From Ulva prolifera (lineage: Eukaryota; Chlorophyta; Ulvophyceae; Ulvales; Ulvaceae): a stretch of 64,000 bases of DNA. Location: positions 4,804,430 through 4,868,429 of the forward strand of contig CM041204.1 in NCBI GenBank assembly GCA_023078555.1, given 5' to 3'. Every line of letters begins with the position of its first letter. Position 1 is the stretch's first letter. The position numbers and the translations under genes were made by a program. Below the pieces are notes generated by a model, which saw only the letters and a program-made list of their open reading frames with translations, made no database searches and was not told the origin of the DNA. Below, piece after piece: positions 1 through 10,671 of the stretch.

Positions 1-680
1 CGTCACGCGGGCAAGGCAGTTTTGGCGGGACTCACAGTCCCGTCTGATGACCTCTCGCCGCTTACAGGCCATCCGGCCTGAGCGGTGGGGTGCCCCTTGG
101 GCGCCCCGTCCGCTTGGCGCCACCGACCTGTGGCCTCTGACTCCAGCTAGGCCGGGTCCGATGGGTGTGCGGGATGCCTTCGTTGGCATGTGCGGGGACT
201 GCGGAACGGCTTGGGCGATGCAGTGTCCTAGGCGCGGTGCGGCGTGGGCCGGCGGGGCTGCGCGGCGGTGTGCCGGGCTGGCGTGGTATGCTGTGGCTTG
301 GTGGGGTGGGGGTGGGTCTTGGGGCCAGGGCGGCCCCCGGCAATCGGGCGGCCATGATGGGCGGCCTCAGGCAGCAGTGTGTTGGGTTTGGCCCTGTCGT
401 ACGGCGGCGGGCGTTGTGGTGCTGGTGGTTGTGATGTTGTGTGTCGGCCGTGGGGGTTTGTGCGTGCGCGTGTGTGGGTTTGGGTTTGTGGGTGTGTGGG
501 TCTGTGCGTGTGTGTGCTGGTGTGTGGGTGTGTGCTTGGCGGTCTGCGGATCTGTGTCGCTTGCTGCGCCGGTGATGGGTGAGATGTTCGTGGGTGTCTT
601 GGTGTTTGCTTCGTCTGCTTGCTCCTTTCGCGGTGCTGCCCGACTTGCTGCCTTTGTCCTTGTAACACACTCAGCTCCCA
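1..680. repeat. GT-rich low-complexity block, related to a second block near 33.6 kb
   Basis: The + strand is strongly G/T biased, with many GTGTG and TGTGGGTG runs between about 400 and 560. Open frames on both strands translate into compositionally skewed peptides (Trp/Val/Cys-rich on one strand, Thr/His/Pro-rich on the other) that resemble no protein family I know, so I do not call a gene. The end of the block (about 625-672) reads GCGGTGCTGCC...CTTTGTCCTTGTAAC, which recurs nearly unchanged at about 33606-33641. The two blocks are therefore copies of a dispersed repeat, not independent low-complexity DNA. Confidence 0.6.
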
Positions 681-794
681 ACCGGCGACCGCCACCATGC
701 CACCACAACCGCCCCGGGCCAACCCGGGGATTTCCGAAAATGCACTGGAAACAGATGTTCCTCTTGTCCCCTCGATGACAAATCATCGAAGGGT

Positions 795-3700
795 TTAGAG
801 CAGAACAGCGAGAAGCACGGGAACAGCGGCGATCGCGGCCACTGCCACCGGGCCAGCCCTGCTGCTCTCGGCCACGGAAGTGCCCTCGACTGGCAGCTCG
901 CGTGTGGTTTCACCAGGTGTCGCAGCGCTGCCCTCAGCTGCCCCCTCACCTGCATGCCAGCACCCTCTGTGAAGCCCAGCCATGGTGTTCCTGCACTGAA
1001 CGTACAGAGACACGCACGCACAGAGACACATTTACGCGTTGATGCAGCACACACAGTGGCATACGGTCCTGAGCCTCGGCCCAGAGAACAACCACACTTA
1101 GAAATTGACAGTGGAGGACACACGGACACGGCGTGGCAGGGGGTGGGCAGAGGAGGAGTACCTTCAACGCCTTCACCCTCGCCCTCGGCTCCCGCACCTT
1201 CTGGAACAACAGCTCCTTCGCCCTCAGCGCCTTCGCCCTCAGCAACAGCGCCGTCGCCTTCACCCTCTGGAGCAACAGCGCCCTCGACCTCGCCTTCACC
1301 GTCAACAACAGCGCCCTCACCTTCACCCTCGCCCTCGGCGCCTTCGCCCTCTTCCTCGGGAGCCACCGTGACGGTGCCCCTCTCTGTGCCGTTCGGTGTG
1401 GTGACGAGGGTTGCGTGCCTGCGACGCTTCCGCCACCCTCAGTGCCGGAACCAGCCAGGTGCATGCTTATGTGTATGCACCGACACTACGGCAAACGAGC
1501 ACTGCTCTTTGCTCCGAGTTATGCATAATTGTGTGCAATGCACTCGTCTGAATTGAGCATGAGCTGGCCACTTGTCTGCTGTCTGCAACAGAGCCCGTGT
1601 AGCACACGTGTTCTGCTACATCACAAAGTGTCCATCGAAGCATGCTCCCAGAAGGCTCCATGTAGCGGACGGACTCGGCCAGCCAGCGACACAATTCAAG
1701 CTGTCCAGACGTGATGGCAATGCTGTTGCGCCAGCAAATCAGCACCCAATGCGGCGGCCAGGCAGTGGGGCGCGAGGGGCGTGCCTGTAGTCAAAGACGT
1801 TGTCCTGGTGGAAGGAGTGGCAAGTGTGCGGCACGCCGAGTTCGTTCGCGACATCGATCATCACCGCCCGCAGCGCCATGCCCTTCTCGACGATGCACTC
1901 CCTCACGGCCATCGGCACACTCCTGCACACTCCCTCCCAGTTGCATCTTCGGACACCCCCGTGCTGCGAACCCACAGAATCGAAGACTCTATAACGTTCA
2001 CACATGCGCACATACTACGGACCTGCAACGAACGGCACCAAGGCATATAGCAGCTTTGCAAAGCTCTGCAAAGCCATGGGTGTGAACAACTGTTCAGCCG
2101 GAGCAGGCTTACGGGGAATCGCAGCAGGCGCACCTGTAGCCTGTGTACCTCATGGTGCTCACAGCCTGGACACACTCTGGGGTGACGTCTGCAGCTGTCG
2201 TCATTGGCAGGCACGCCGGCGGCTGGCCCATCACTTGTGCCGGAGCAATGCATGCCACGGCTGCGTTGAATGCGGCAGTCAGGTTGCCTGAGCCTCCAGC
2301 TGTCTGCACAGACACGCCCCCGCATGTAACGCCGGCCTGGAAGCCACATCGCAGGGCCACCAGGACAGCAAGGCCTCGCGAGGAGGGCCAGCAAAAGAGC
2401 TGAGCGACAGACCAGCTGCTGCGATGCAGCCTTATGGGCATTGCTGGTGGGGTACGTCCTGGCGTACCTGCGAATTCACAAGGATGTGGGGACACAGAGC
2501 AGGTCAGGCTGCAGGCGCACCATTTCGGCGAAGGGCAGGATCTGGGAGTAGCCGCCCATCCAGTTGTTGTGGAAGATCATGAGGGAGAAGTCGGAGAAGG
2601 TCTCCTCCTCGCTCGAGATCTTCTTCGCCGCTACCTCGAGCATCACCCCGAGCACGCCGTCAAACACGTCCGCAGCCCCGATCGAGCCCGGCAGCTGCAC
2701 ACCCACCCCAGTCAGGCCACGTTCGTGCAGTCTGTAGCAGCTGGATGACGAGGATAGTATGCGTCGATGCAACGCATCAGGTCTGATGGGGACAGCCCGT
2801 CATATGTGTCACAGAGACAAAGGCGACGAGGCAGGTGGCCCCGTGAAAACAGCGAGCAGCTCGCAAACCGACTGACCGTTGCTGGCACCATCACATCATG
2901 CATGCTGCGGCTGAGCTGAGGAAGCAGGTGCTGCAGGGCAATTGACATCGGCGCAGGAGGCGGCCTGGATTCACGTTCGCGTTAACGCACCATGTTGAGC
3001 TTTTGGCCGAGAGCAACGTATGTGGTGTTCAGCTGCCGGATCCAGGCAACGAGGCCCTGGGGGGTGAAGTCATTTGCACCAGAGGTGATGCCGTCACGGT
3101 ACAGCATGCGCTCGATCCTGTGGTAGCCCTGGAAGTCGGGGTTGTATTCACCTGCAGCAACTCTGTCACTTGCAATGCGCATGCCTTGTAGCAAAGCCAT
3201 GCCTACCCACCACAGGCGCCGATGCTGCTACCTCTCGGCCCCTGTCAAACCTCAGGGTGATGGCCTGCCATCGAGCCTGTCATGATAGCTGCCTAGTGAA
3301 GCTACTAGGCGAAATCACAACACATGAAGAAGCGCGAGAAGACAAGTATGCATGCTCACCGCCTTCATAGCCGTCGGGGCGGGCATCGATGGCAGCATCC
3401 TCCTCTGGGAAGGCCGGGGCAAGCGTCTCAATCTGCTCGTACAGCGGCCGCGCGAGGGCGTACGCGGCCTTGAGCTGGCGCAGCGTGGCGGTGCCGCTCT
3501 CCGCGAGCACCACCAGCGCGTCCACCTGGGCCTTGTTCGCAGTGTACAGTGCCTTGAAGTAGTCTGCTCCCACCGTACGCTGCAGGAAGTAGAATGCCGA
3601 GTCAAGCGTTAGTTTGGGCGCTGCGGAATAGGTACGGATGCACTGACCTCCAGAGCACTGGGGGCGGACAGGCAGGATGGCAGAATGAGCAAGCACCAAA

Positions 3701-6047
3701 ATGCCACCATGAGTGAATGCTCGCCCCAGTTCAGACGTTGTGGCTCTCTGTATGAACCTGGAATCGTCCCGAAATCCACTGTGACACCCCATACCGCTAC
3801 ACAGATGATTACACCGGGTTGCAGGCCAGCCCTGACGTTTGAGCCGGGCATATTTGGCATTGACGCGCTGTGCTTGTCAGACGAATCCAGGCGACGACTG
3901 AATACCTGCGTGCTGTTTACTGTGCTGTGTGCTACTGTGCTCGATGCACCAGCCGTACGCAATCTTAAGTTTCGGAGAAAACTTTGGAGACGGTGAGCAT
4001 GCAAAGTGAGGGGCGACGCGGGCGAGCGGGGCCGCACTGCCTTGAGGGCTTCCACAGGCTGGGGGTGCACGCACTCCTCCTCCGCCTCCTCCTCTCCGGC
4101 ACACGCCGGCAGCCCCGCGGCGGCCTCCAGCACGGCCTGCGCGTCGATGATGGCAAAGTGCAGGTCGTATGCGGCCGCCTGGACAGCCTTTCGCGCCGGG
4201 TTGCCGATGGTTGAGTATGGGGTGAAGGTGCCATCTGCAAGCCATCGCATCGTAAGCATCAAGGCGCCCATGCCCACTGAGTGCAGTTCACATACCAGGT
4301 AGTTTACAGTCCCAGCGAGAGTAAGCCTGAGCTTAGTCAAGCAGTGACGGACATGACAGCACTGCCCTGCGGCTGGATCAGCCCCTGCTCTTGCACAATC
4401 GTAACACAGCATGCAAAAATCGGGCTGGCTGTGCCACGGACGGGTGGGCGCACCAGGCTTGACATAGGCTGCGATAGACGCGTTGGCAGCGGTGAACGCA
4501 TTCTCAAGCGCGTCGGCGACTGTGGCATTGGCGGCTCGCACGGCTGGGATGAACGGCGCGACGGCGTTCTCAATGCCCAGGAAGTTGTTGTGGTAGATGA
4601 GGATGGACTGGTCAGAGTACGTCTCCTCTTCGCTTGAGATCTTCTTCGCGGCCACCTCGCCCGCGAGGCCGATCACGCCCTCGAACCACCTGCGCAGCTG
4701 CCCCGGCAACGTCCAAAAAACCCTGGCGCCAGAAAAGGGACACGAGGCACGTAGGCTATGGCACGCCACTCAACAGTGCATTGAAAGGCCGTCTGTGCAC
4801 CCAGACTGTGGTATCAGGGAGCAGGCACAGGGCAGGCTCTGCATGCAGCGGCCGCGCACCCGCAGAACTCAAAGTTGGAGGGGTCCATGAGAGAGCGGGA
4901 GAGCTCGTCCCAGAGTGTGACTAGCCCCTTGGCGTACGGCACGGCGGGTGCGGTGACGCCGTCGCGGAACACCAGGTTCTCGATGCGGTGGAAGCCCTGG
5001 AACTCTGAGGTCGAGATGTTGACGCCATCGGCCTGGCCCTCCCCGGAGTCGTACGAGTCTGCACCACAGCCGCCACCTCACACGATGCCGCTCGTCCGCG
5101 CCTGTTATGCATGAACCGCAGCACAGGTCCATGGGCCGTGGTGGGGGTGCGGGGGCGAGGGGGGCGCACTGGCGCGGCAGTCGATCCAGCAGTCGACGTC
5201 GGGGAAGCCCGGCGCGAGCACCTCGATCTGCTCGTACTCGTTGCGTGACTGCACGTACGCCGCCTTTGCCGCCGGCACGCCGCCCGCCGCTACGGCATCG
5301 CGCAGGGCCACCACCTTGGGCCGGCCGACGGTGGCGAGGTCGACAAAGTAGGCCAGGCCCTGCTCAATCTGCACATGTGCACCACATGCAGCGCCGGCCA
5401 TGGGGATGTCCACGGCTCCAGGGATCAGGACCGCGGTGAGTGGCGGCAGCAGCACACGCATGCGGCGGAGGCACACGGGACCGGCCGCAGCGGGCAGAGC
5501 ACCGGCGCTGCCCACCAACAGAACGCGCCAGCCGGAGCTGAAATTGCTGGGGAGTCCATACCTCTGCAGCGTATGGCTTCGGGCCTTCAGGGCCTGCCGC
5601 ACCCTCGCCTTCTGGCGCAGGCGCATAGTCGTAGTCTCCAGAATAGTCATAGTCGCCAGCATAGTCGTAGTCCCCAGAGTAGTCATAGTTAGCAGCTGGT
5701 GCAGCAGCACCCTCCCCTTCTGCCTCAACAGCGCCTTCTCCTTCTGCCTCCATAACACCTTCTGCTTCTGGGCCAACAGCACCCTCTCCTTCCACCTCCT
5801 CAGCACCCTCCCCTTCTTCTTCCGCAGCACCCTCTCCTTCGGCCTCAGCAGGCTGTGCTCCTTCTGCCTCCACAGCACCCTCCCCTTCTGTTGCTGCATC
5901 TTCGCCTTCTGCCTCAACAGCGCCTTCGCCTTCACCCTCTGGCTTGGCAGCGACGGCGCCTTCACTCTCACCCTCCTGCGCCGCCGCTAGCATCGGACCT
6001 ACGGCCACGGCCAGCCATGCCACCCCGACGACTTGTATCACCTTCAT
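795..6047 (-). CDS. Secreted tandem imelysin/EfeO-domain (FEA1-like) protein with acidic repeats and probable GPI anchor
   Basis: Phase-consistent exons on the minus strand: 6047-5562, 5368-5170, 5058-4860, 4689-4454, 4234-4038, 3579-3360, 3151-2991, 2694-2521, 2303-2149, then 1922 to about 1790, about 1385 to 1162, and 949-795. Only the link between exons 10 and 11 is unresolved. The start MKVIQVVGVAWLAVAV gives a signal peptide; an in-frame ATG lies 9 codons upstream. A Glu-Gly-Ala repeat region and YDYSGDYDY repeats follow. Each of two homologous domains carries the imelysin/EfeO signatures: an EYEQIEVLAPGF or LYEQIETLAPAF helix followed by an ID(C/A)R motif, GFHRIE or GYHRIE, and VAAKKISSEEETYSD or VAAKKISSEEETFSD. 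A second acidic repeat precedes a C-terminal Ser-Ser then hydrophobic tail (VAVAAIAAVPVLLAVLL), as in GPI signals. Algal FEA1 and bacterial EfeO are periplasmic or extracellular iron-assimilation proteins, so a role in iron capture at the cell surface is inferred. About 840 residues, against roughly 360 for single-domain FEA1. Confidence 0.86.
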
Positions 6048-7092
6048 ACTGCCAAAATGAAGCAGCGTGTACACTGATCAGAACAGATACACGTAGGTGC
6101 ACTCGCTGAAGTGTCGTGGCGACGATGAAAACGTCAGTATGTGCTGCGGATGCACCGAGCTCGCGGTCAGCTGCTACACGGGCGACTGCGGATCAGCGTC
6201 CAGACGGCAAGAAAACACGAACAACTCAGGCAGGCGAGCAGAGCCCCTGCACATAACCTTGCGGCAGTCAACGCTGAGCTTCGTTGTTGCTGCAGCATGC
6301 TGGACTGCTTGCACGGCGAAGATTCACCTCGCGCGTGCGCTTCGCTCGCCGGCGCGTGCTCCGGCCGGGGCCGACCGACATCCATGCATGGCCGTGCGCC
6401 CAGCACGCACGCTTCGACGACGATGTGGCGCGCTGCGTGCGTCGATGCTCAGCGCCTCGTCTGCGAGGACCCTCATAGCCGTGCACGTGTACACCTGTTG
6501 GCCAGGGTACTGCAGATAGCAAAATGTAGCCATGGCAGCCTGAAGTCGCTGCATCGATGAGACATGCCTCCGCTGCTGTAGCTATAGATCTAGAGCTCTG
6601 TCTCTTCGCTGCTGTCACTTCTATGCTCAGCGACGAACTCGAGCGTTAAAGGCTACGCCAATGCGCGTGTGAGTCCAGATTGAATGTGACGAATCCTCGC
6701 GTGCAGTGCATCGGTAGAGCGCAGCGACTCTACATGCACGAGCAACCTGCAGGCACCACGTGGCCAGTCCATGGACTTCAAACCCGACTGCCGCGGCCGC
6801 CCTACATGCATGCACCCGGGAGATGTGCCTCGGCCGAGCTCGGAGGCAGCGTCATCCCGTGCACAAGCAGCGCTCCGTCGTCAAGCATGCAACGTACATA
6901 CATCTAGAATCACCGGCAGGGCTGTGGTACGCGCCCGTGTCCGGCCCAGTGCCATGAATGAGCGAGTGGATTTGAGAGTGGATTGCGAGAAACGGCTTGA
7001 TGCCCGGCCTCTGTCCTTTGTAACTACATCTGTAATGTTGGCTGTTGATTCGGATGCGATTCGGTTTTGGGGTTAAAAGAACGTTAATAGAA

Positions 7093-7142
7093 CGTTACAA
7101 AAGAGTGAACGGGAGTCTTGTCCCGTTCACTCTTTTGTAACG
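7093..7142. repeat. Perfect 22-bp inverted repeat with 6-nt loop
   Basis: Left arm 7093-7114 (CGTTACAAAAGAGTGAACGG..) is exactly complementary to right arm 7121-7142, leaving the loop GTCTTG. The outer parts of the hairpin also belong to a direct repeat: TTTGTAACTACATCTGTAATG at about 7018-7038 is close to TTTGTAACGACATCTATAATG at about 7134-7154, each followed by a TGATTC string. This fits a small palindromic or MITE-like insertion or a cruciform-forming site. There is no T-run that would mark a Pol III terminator. Confidence 0.8.
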
Positions 7143-8017
7143 ACATCTATAATGGGCTTCTGATTCACCTTCAGTGTGTGCATGGCTCCAACACACTCTC
7201 ACGACAGGAGTCCACAACCGTTGCTCGGGTGACGTGAGGTACGCATCACTCATGCGGGCAGTATATATCTCAGATTGTCTTCGGGGGGCTCTTACGCTTT
7301 GGTACCGCTGCGCTACACCTCTGGCTACGCGGCTTTCGGCAGCGCTCCGCCACGGACGCGGCCGCTTCTAGCCCGGCCGAGGCATCACATATTCTACTTA
7401 AATTGTACGCATCACCTTCACTGCATCAGAAACGCCCCCCGAAGGCAGGCTCGTCGCTTGTATCTGTAGCTACGTATCTCGAGATAGCGTCGACTCGATG
7501 TGCAATCCAGGAGCTCCTCAAATCGCCCCAAACCTTTAGAGCGATCTTACAACAGTCTCAAGCTGCACTCATTAGCATCATAGTGATTAATCGTATGAAC
7601 TGTGCTGCAGCAGCTGCCCTGTGTGAAGTTACACCAGATGCTCTGCCAGGCGCTTTGCCATTGCCAAGATTTGCTTTGCATGCAGGGAGTTGACAGCTCC
7701 GACATGCTAACCGCTTTACAATATCCATCGTGAACGACCATGGCAAAATGGTGAGCTGTTCAAAAATGTATGTTGTTGAAAGCACTGCTTTGTGACGGAA
7801 CTCCGGCGAGATCGTGCCTTGGTACAGATTACCTGCTGGCCACGGCAAGCAACAGGGCCCTGTTCATCAGATTGATAGGAGTGATATACAAGTCCTGGAG
7901 CTGGCGGAGCACAGCTGTGTGCATATATGTCTCGTCTGTGACTTGGTCCATCTTTCAGTTGAGTTGTCTCAAGGAGCCAAACACCACCTCCAGCTGCAGA
8001 GCACATGGGAACATCAG

Positions 8018-8077
8018 CAGCCAATGAAAACACGCTTAAATTCACTACAGCCAATGAAAACACGCTTACATTCGCTA
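8018..8077. repeat. 30-bp tandem duplication (two copies) with CCAAT motifs
   Basis: Units 8018-8047 and 8048-8077 match at 28 of 30 positions and both begin CAGCCAATGAAAACACGC. Each unit carries a CCAAT string. The repeat lies downstream of the minus-strand cupin gene, so a promoter role for that gene is unlikely. No neighbouring plus-strand gene was recognised. Confidence 0.75.
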
Positions 8078-8468
8078 CAGCATGCGCGGACAGCGCTGAT
8101 ATGGGGGGTACAACTCGCTGCGCGGCGCCATCAAACACGGGGTTCGCTTGAAGTACAAGCAATAATAGTCGCCAGCCGCAACCCCCGCAGTCCCGCAACA
8201 CGGAACATGGAGGCTTATCTGCTACCTGTGGCACATCACTGCCAGGCCCTCCTGTCAAGCAGAGGGAGCAAACAGCCACATGAGAATCTACCGCAGCGTC
8301 ATGGCTCTGTTATGATGAGCTCAGCTGCCAACCCACCCCAACAACCGGGAACAGGGGTCCTATGAATATGCTGTGGCCCGCAAGAGGCGCTGCATCTACG
8401 GCCTCATCCAGGCTTGTTGTATCAGAGCTGGGTTCTTCGTCGATCAATTGACGGCCAGCTGTGGTGTT

Positions 8469-9587
8469 CTACCACTCGCCGAGGCCGAAGAGGGCCTTGA
8501 AGTCCTTGGGTAGGTCATGCAGGCCGTCACCGGGGGCGCCCGTCTCGGGGAAGCCGCACTCCTTGAGGCACGCCTGGTCCAGCGCAAACGCGCCCTGCGG
8601 GCTCGCCTCCACGAGCTGTGCACCGCTGGCCGCAATGGCCGCCGCGCCGGCGTCGCTGCCGGCGCCGAGGGCGGCGAGGGCACCGATGACGTTGAGCGCT
8701 CCGGGGTCGCTGCTGGTGAAGGACTGCAGGAAGACGTTGGGGAAGCACTGGCGGTTGTGGTTGTGGTGCAGCAGGCCCTGGGGCACAACAAACACCTCCC
8801 CGGGCGCGACCTCAAACGTGATGTCCTGCGCCGCCCCGTTCTCCTGCGAGATGCCGGCATCCATGACACCTGCAAAAAACGGCCGTGCTGTCAGAAACTG
8901 GGGTGCGACTCTGCAACGTGTACCGAGTGAGCATGTACGCATGCATGAGCACAGTACACAAGATCTGGAGGCGCACCGAAGATGACGGAGTAGAACTCAT
9001 TGGCGCGCTGGTGCACGTGGGGCAGCAGGATGCCGCAGGGCTTGAGCACGGTCAGGAACTGTGCCTCCCCAGGCTCGGCGAGGGTGGAGAGGAAGGGGTT
9101 GGTGGCCTTGGTGACGCGCTGCTGCAGCACCGCCGCGTTGTCTGTCACCGCCGACACATCCTGCATACACGCTGCTGGTCAGTCGCCGCAGTAGGCCCTG
9201 CTTGGGACAGGTATAAGACATCGGTACATTGTCCCATAGTGGACGACGCTCTGAGAGCCCTTGTCGAAATCAGGACGTCTTCATGGCGTTGATTGTGCGT
9301 CGCCGCTCCAAAAAGTTTGGTAGGGACTGCCAGTGTCAGCAGACATGACAAGCTGCGGAGGCATCAAATGATATGTGGCTGTGGCGCACCGGGTCTGCAA
9401 AGGCAAACTTGAAGGCGGAGGCGTCCCCCTCGACTCCAAACTCAAGGCGCTGTGCGGCCTGTGGGAGGCGGGCGGTCTCGAGCTGGTTGGGGGCAGGCTC
9501 TGGGGTGTGCTTGGGGGCGTGCTTGTGGGCTGAGGCGGACACGCCACTGAGGGCGAGGGTCACGATGGCAAGCGAGGAGAAAGCCAT
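8469..9587 (-). CDS. Germin-like single-domain cupin protein, copy A
   Basis: Three exons on the minus strand: 9587-9390, 9160-8977 and 8869-8469; lengths 198, 184 and 401 give 260 residues with all phases matching. The N-terminus MAFSSLAIVTLALSGVSASA is a signal peptide, followed by a His/Pro-rich spacer four residues longer than in copy B. The cupin core has both germin boxes: GILLPHVHQRANEF (two His and a Glu) and PGEVFVVPQGLLHHNHN (third His), so a metal site is expected. Germins and germin-like proteins are extracellular manganese cupins, some with oxalate oxidase or superoxide dismutase activity; which applies here is unknown. Protein ends GLGEW. Both introns start GTGCGCC. It is the inverted partner of the gene at 10672-11737. 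Confidence 0.9.
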
Positions 9588-10671
9588 ACTAGCAGGTGCT
9601 GGTGGGGTCTGTTGAAAGTATTGAAGGTATCAGGACCTAAACAGGAGATCTGCTAGAGCTGCTATTGAATGCAGTAGCTGGATATGAGATCTTTGACTCT
9701 TTGTCTTTGAGCAGCAGCTGCCTAGGAATACTTGTTGAGTGGCTTATGGGAAGCTGATGCAGACAGACAGAAGGCAAACCGTTTTATGCAGGTGCCGGAG
9801 GGCCTCTGGCACACAGCACTCCAGGCGGCCTGAGCCGATGCCTGGTCTGGGCTGCATGCGAGTTCGTCCTGGGCTCGGCCACATGCACCGCGAAAGCAGC
9901 AGCATGCATACACGCGAGGCCTCCCGAAAGCAACGATGAGTACTGCATGGCCTGGTGCTTACCAACAGGGCTTCGAAAGTTATGATTCATCGGCAGTCTG
10001 TTTGGCCGGCTTGGAAATGTTGGTAGAAGTGATGCTCAGCTGGCAAAGTTCAATTGTGAAGGCCGTGTTTGCAGTCGCGGAGTACGTGCTCAGGTCCACG
10101 TGGCAAAAGCGTGGTGCGATACGTAAGCTCGCGTTTCAGTACGCGGCGTTGACGTCGTAGCACCCGGAGCAGTGCGCACGTGGAGTTCAAGCACGTCTCG
10201 TCAAGCGCCTATCTGGTGATGTCCACCAAAGTTATAATATGTAGTCTTCATAGGTATCCACACGCCCTTGTGACTGCGTGCAGCCAGGTCGCCGTCGATG
10301 CGTCTGTGAGGGCGATTATGTCATTGATGCTGGCGGGGCGTGCATGCGTGTCGGCTCCGTTCGACGCAAGCATGGAGTTCGCAGGCTCAGCAGAATTCCA
10401 GCATCTGGCTGCGGAACCGCGCCTGCGACACCAGCGGCGCACCCAGCCGATGCAACGCTATATATACACAGAGGTGGAATCCAAAATCCATCACCTCACA
10501 TCCACCATCAACACAACCACCCAGTGATATACATCTGCCCATACTTTCATCTTGCACCTCCACTCTAGATCTACAGCTCAGGCTTGCACCAGTTACCTGC
10601 CTCGCTCATCCTCTGGACTCGTCCAAGCTTCTCACTCCCTCGTTTGTGCCCGCTTCACCCCGACAGCACAC
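9588..10671. promoter_or_regulatory. Divergent intergenic region between the two cupin genes
   Basis: This 1.08-kb region holds the upstream sequences of both head-to-head cupin genes. Short open frames here have no recognisable motifs. A TATATATA box on the plus-strand side at 10459-10466 is the only clear core element; no equivalent TATA was seen for the minus-strand copy. The sequences just upstream of the two ATGs do not match each other, so the genes may be expressed differently despite encoding nearly the same mature protein. Confidence 0.55.
10459..10466 (+). promoter_or_regulatory. Candidate TATA box of cupin copy B
   Basis: TATATATA followed by ACACAG, about 205 bases before the ATG at 10672. 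A start site about 25-30 bases downstream would leave a 5' leader of roughly 180 bases rich in C/T and CACC strings. Position and sequence are consistent with a core promoter element, but no transcript evidence is available. Confidence 0.5.

Larger units (their letters stand above)
6048..8468. other. Intergenic region without a recognisable gene
   Basis: This 2.4-kb stretch separates the 5' end of the imelysin-type gene from the 3' end of the first cupin gene. The open frames are short, have no familiar motifs and do not join through sensible splice sites. It contains the upstream region of the imelysin gene, a perfect palindrome at 7093-7142, a pair of related direct repeats around it, and a 30-bp tandem duplication at 8018-8077. 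Unusual restriction-site-like strings (for example near 7350 and 7480) look natural in context. Confidence 0.6.

Noticed and set aside
47-778. Long open frame with Trp/Gly/Val/Cys-rich product, and overlapping Thr/His/Pro-rich frames on the other strand
   Set aside because: Open frames on both strands in GT-rich repetitive DNA are expected by composition. The products have no motif and the sequence recurs at 33 kb as a repeat.
1105-1371. Arg/Gln/Leu-rich plus-strand frame opposite the acidic repeat
   Set aside because: It is the antisense of the Glu/Gly/Ala repeat region of the imelysin gene, which joins in phase to its last exon.
2034-2495. Possible separate secreted Cys-rich gene on the minus strand
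   Set aside because: The segment fits as the last helices of the second imelysin domain: it joins in phase to exons on both sides and corresponds to the same region of the first domain.
6097-6560. Overlapping 140-residue frames upstream of the imelysin gene
   Set aside because: Both plus-strand frames have the Arg/Ala/Cys-rich look of non-coding GC-rich DNA and no motif.
7340-7500. Cluster resembling a cloning polylinker (GCGGCCGCTTCTAG, then CTCGAG and GTCGAC)
   Set aside because: Only short matches, embedded in sequence of normal algal composition with no vector backbone on either side; most likely chance.
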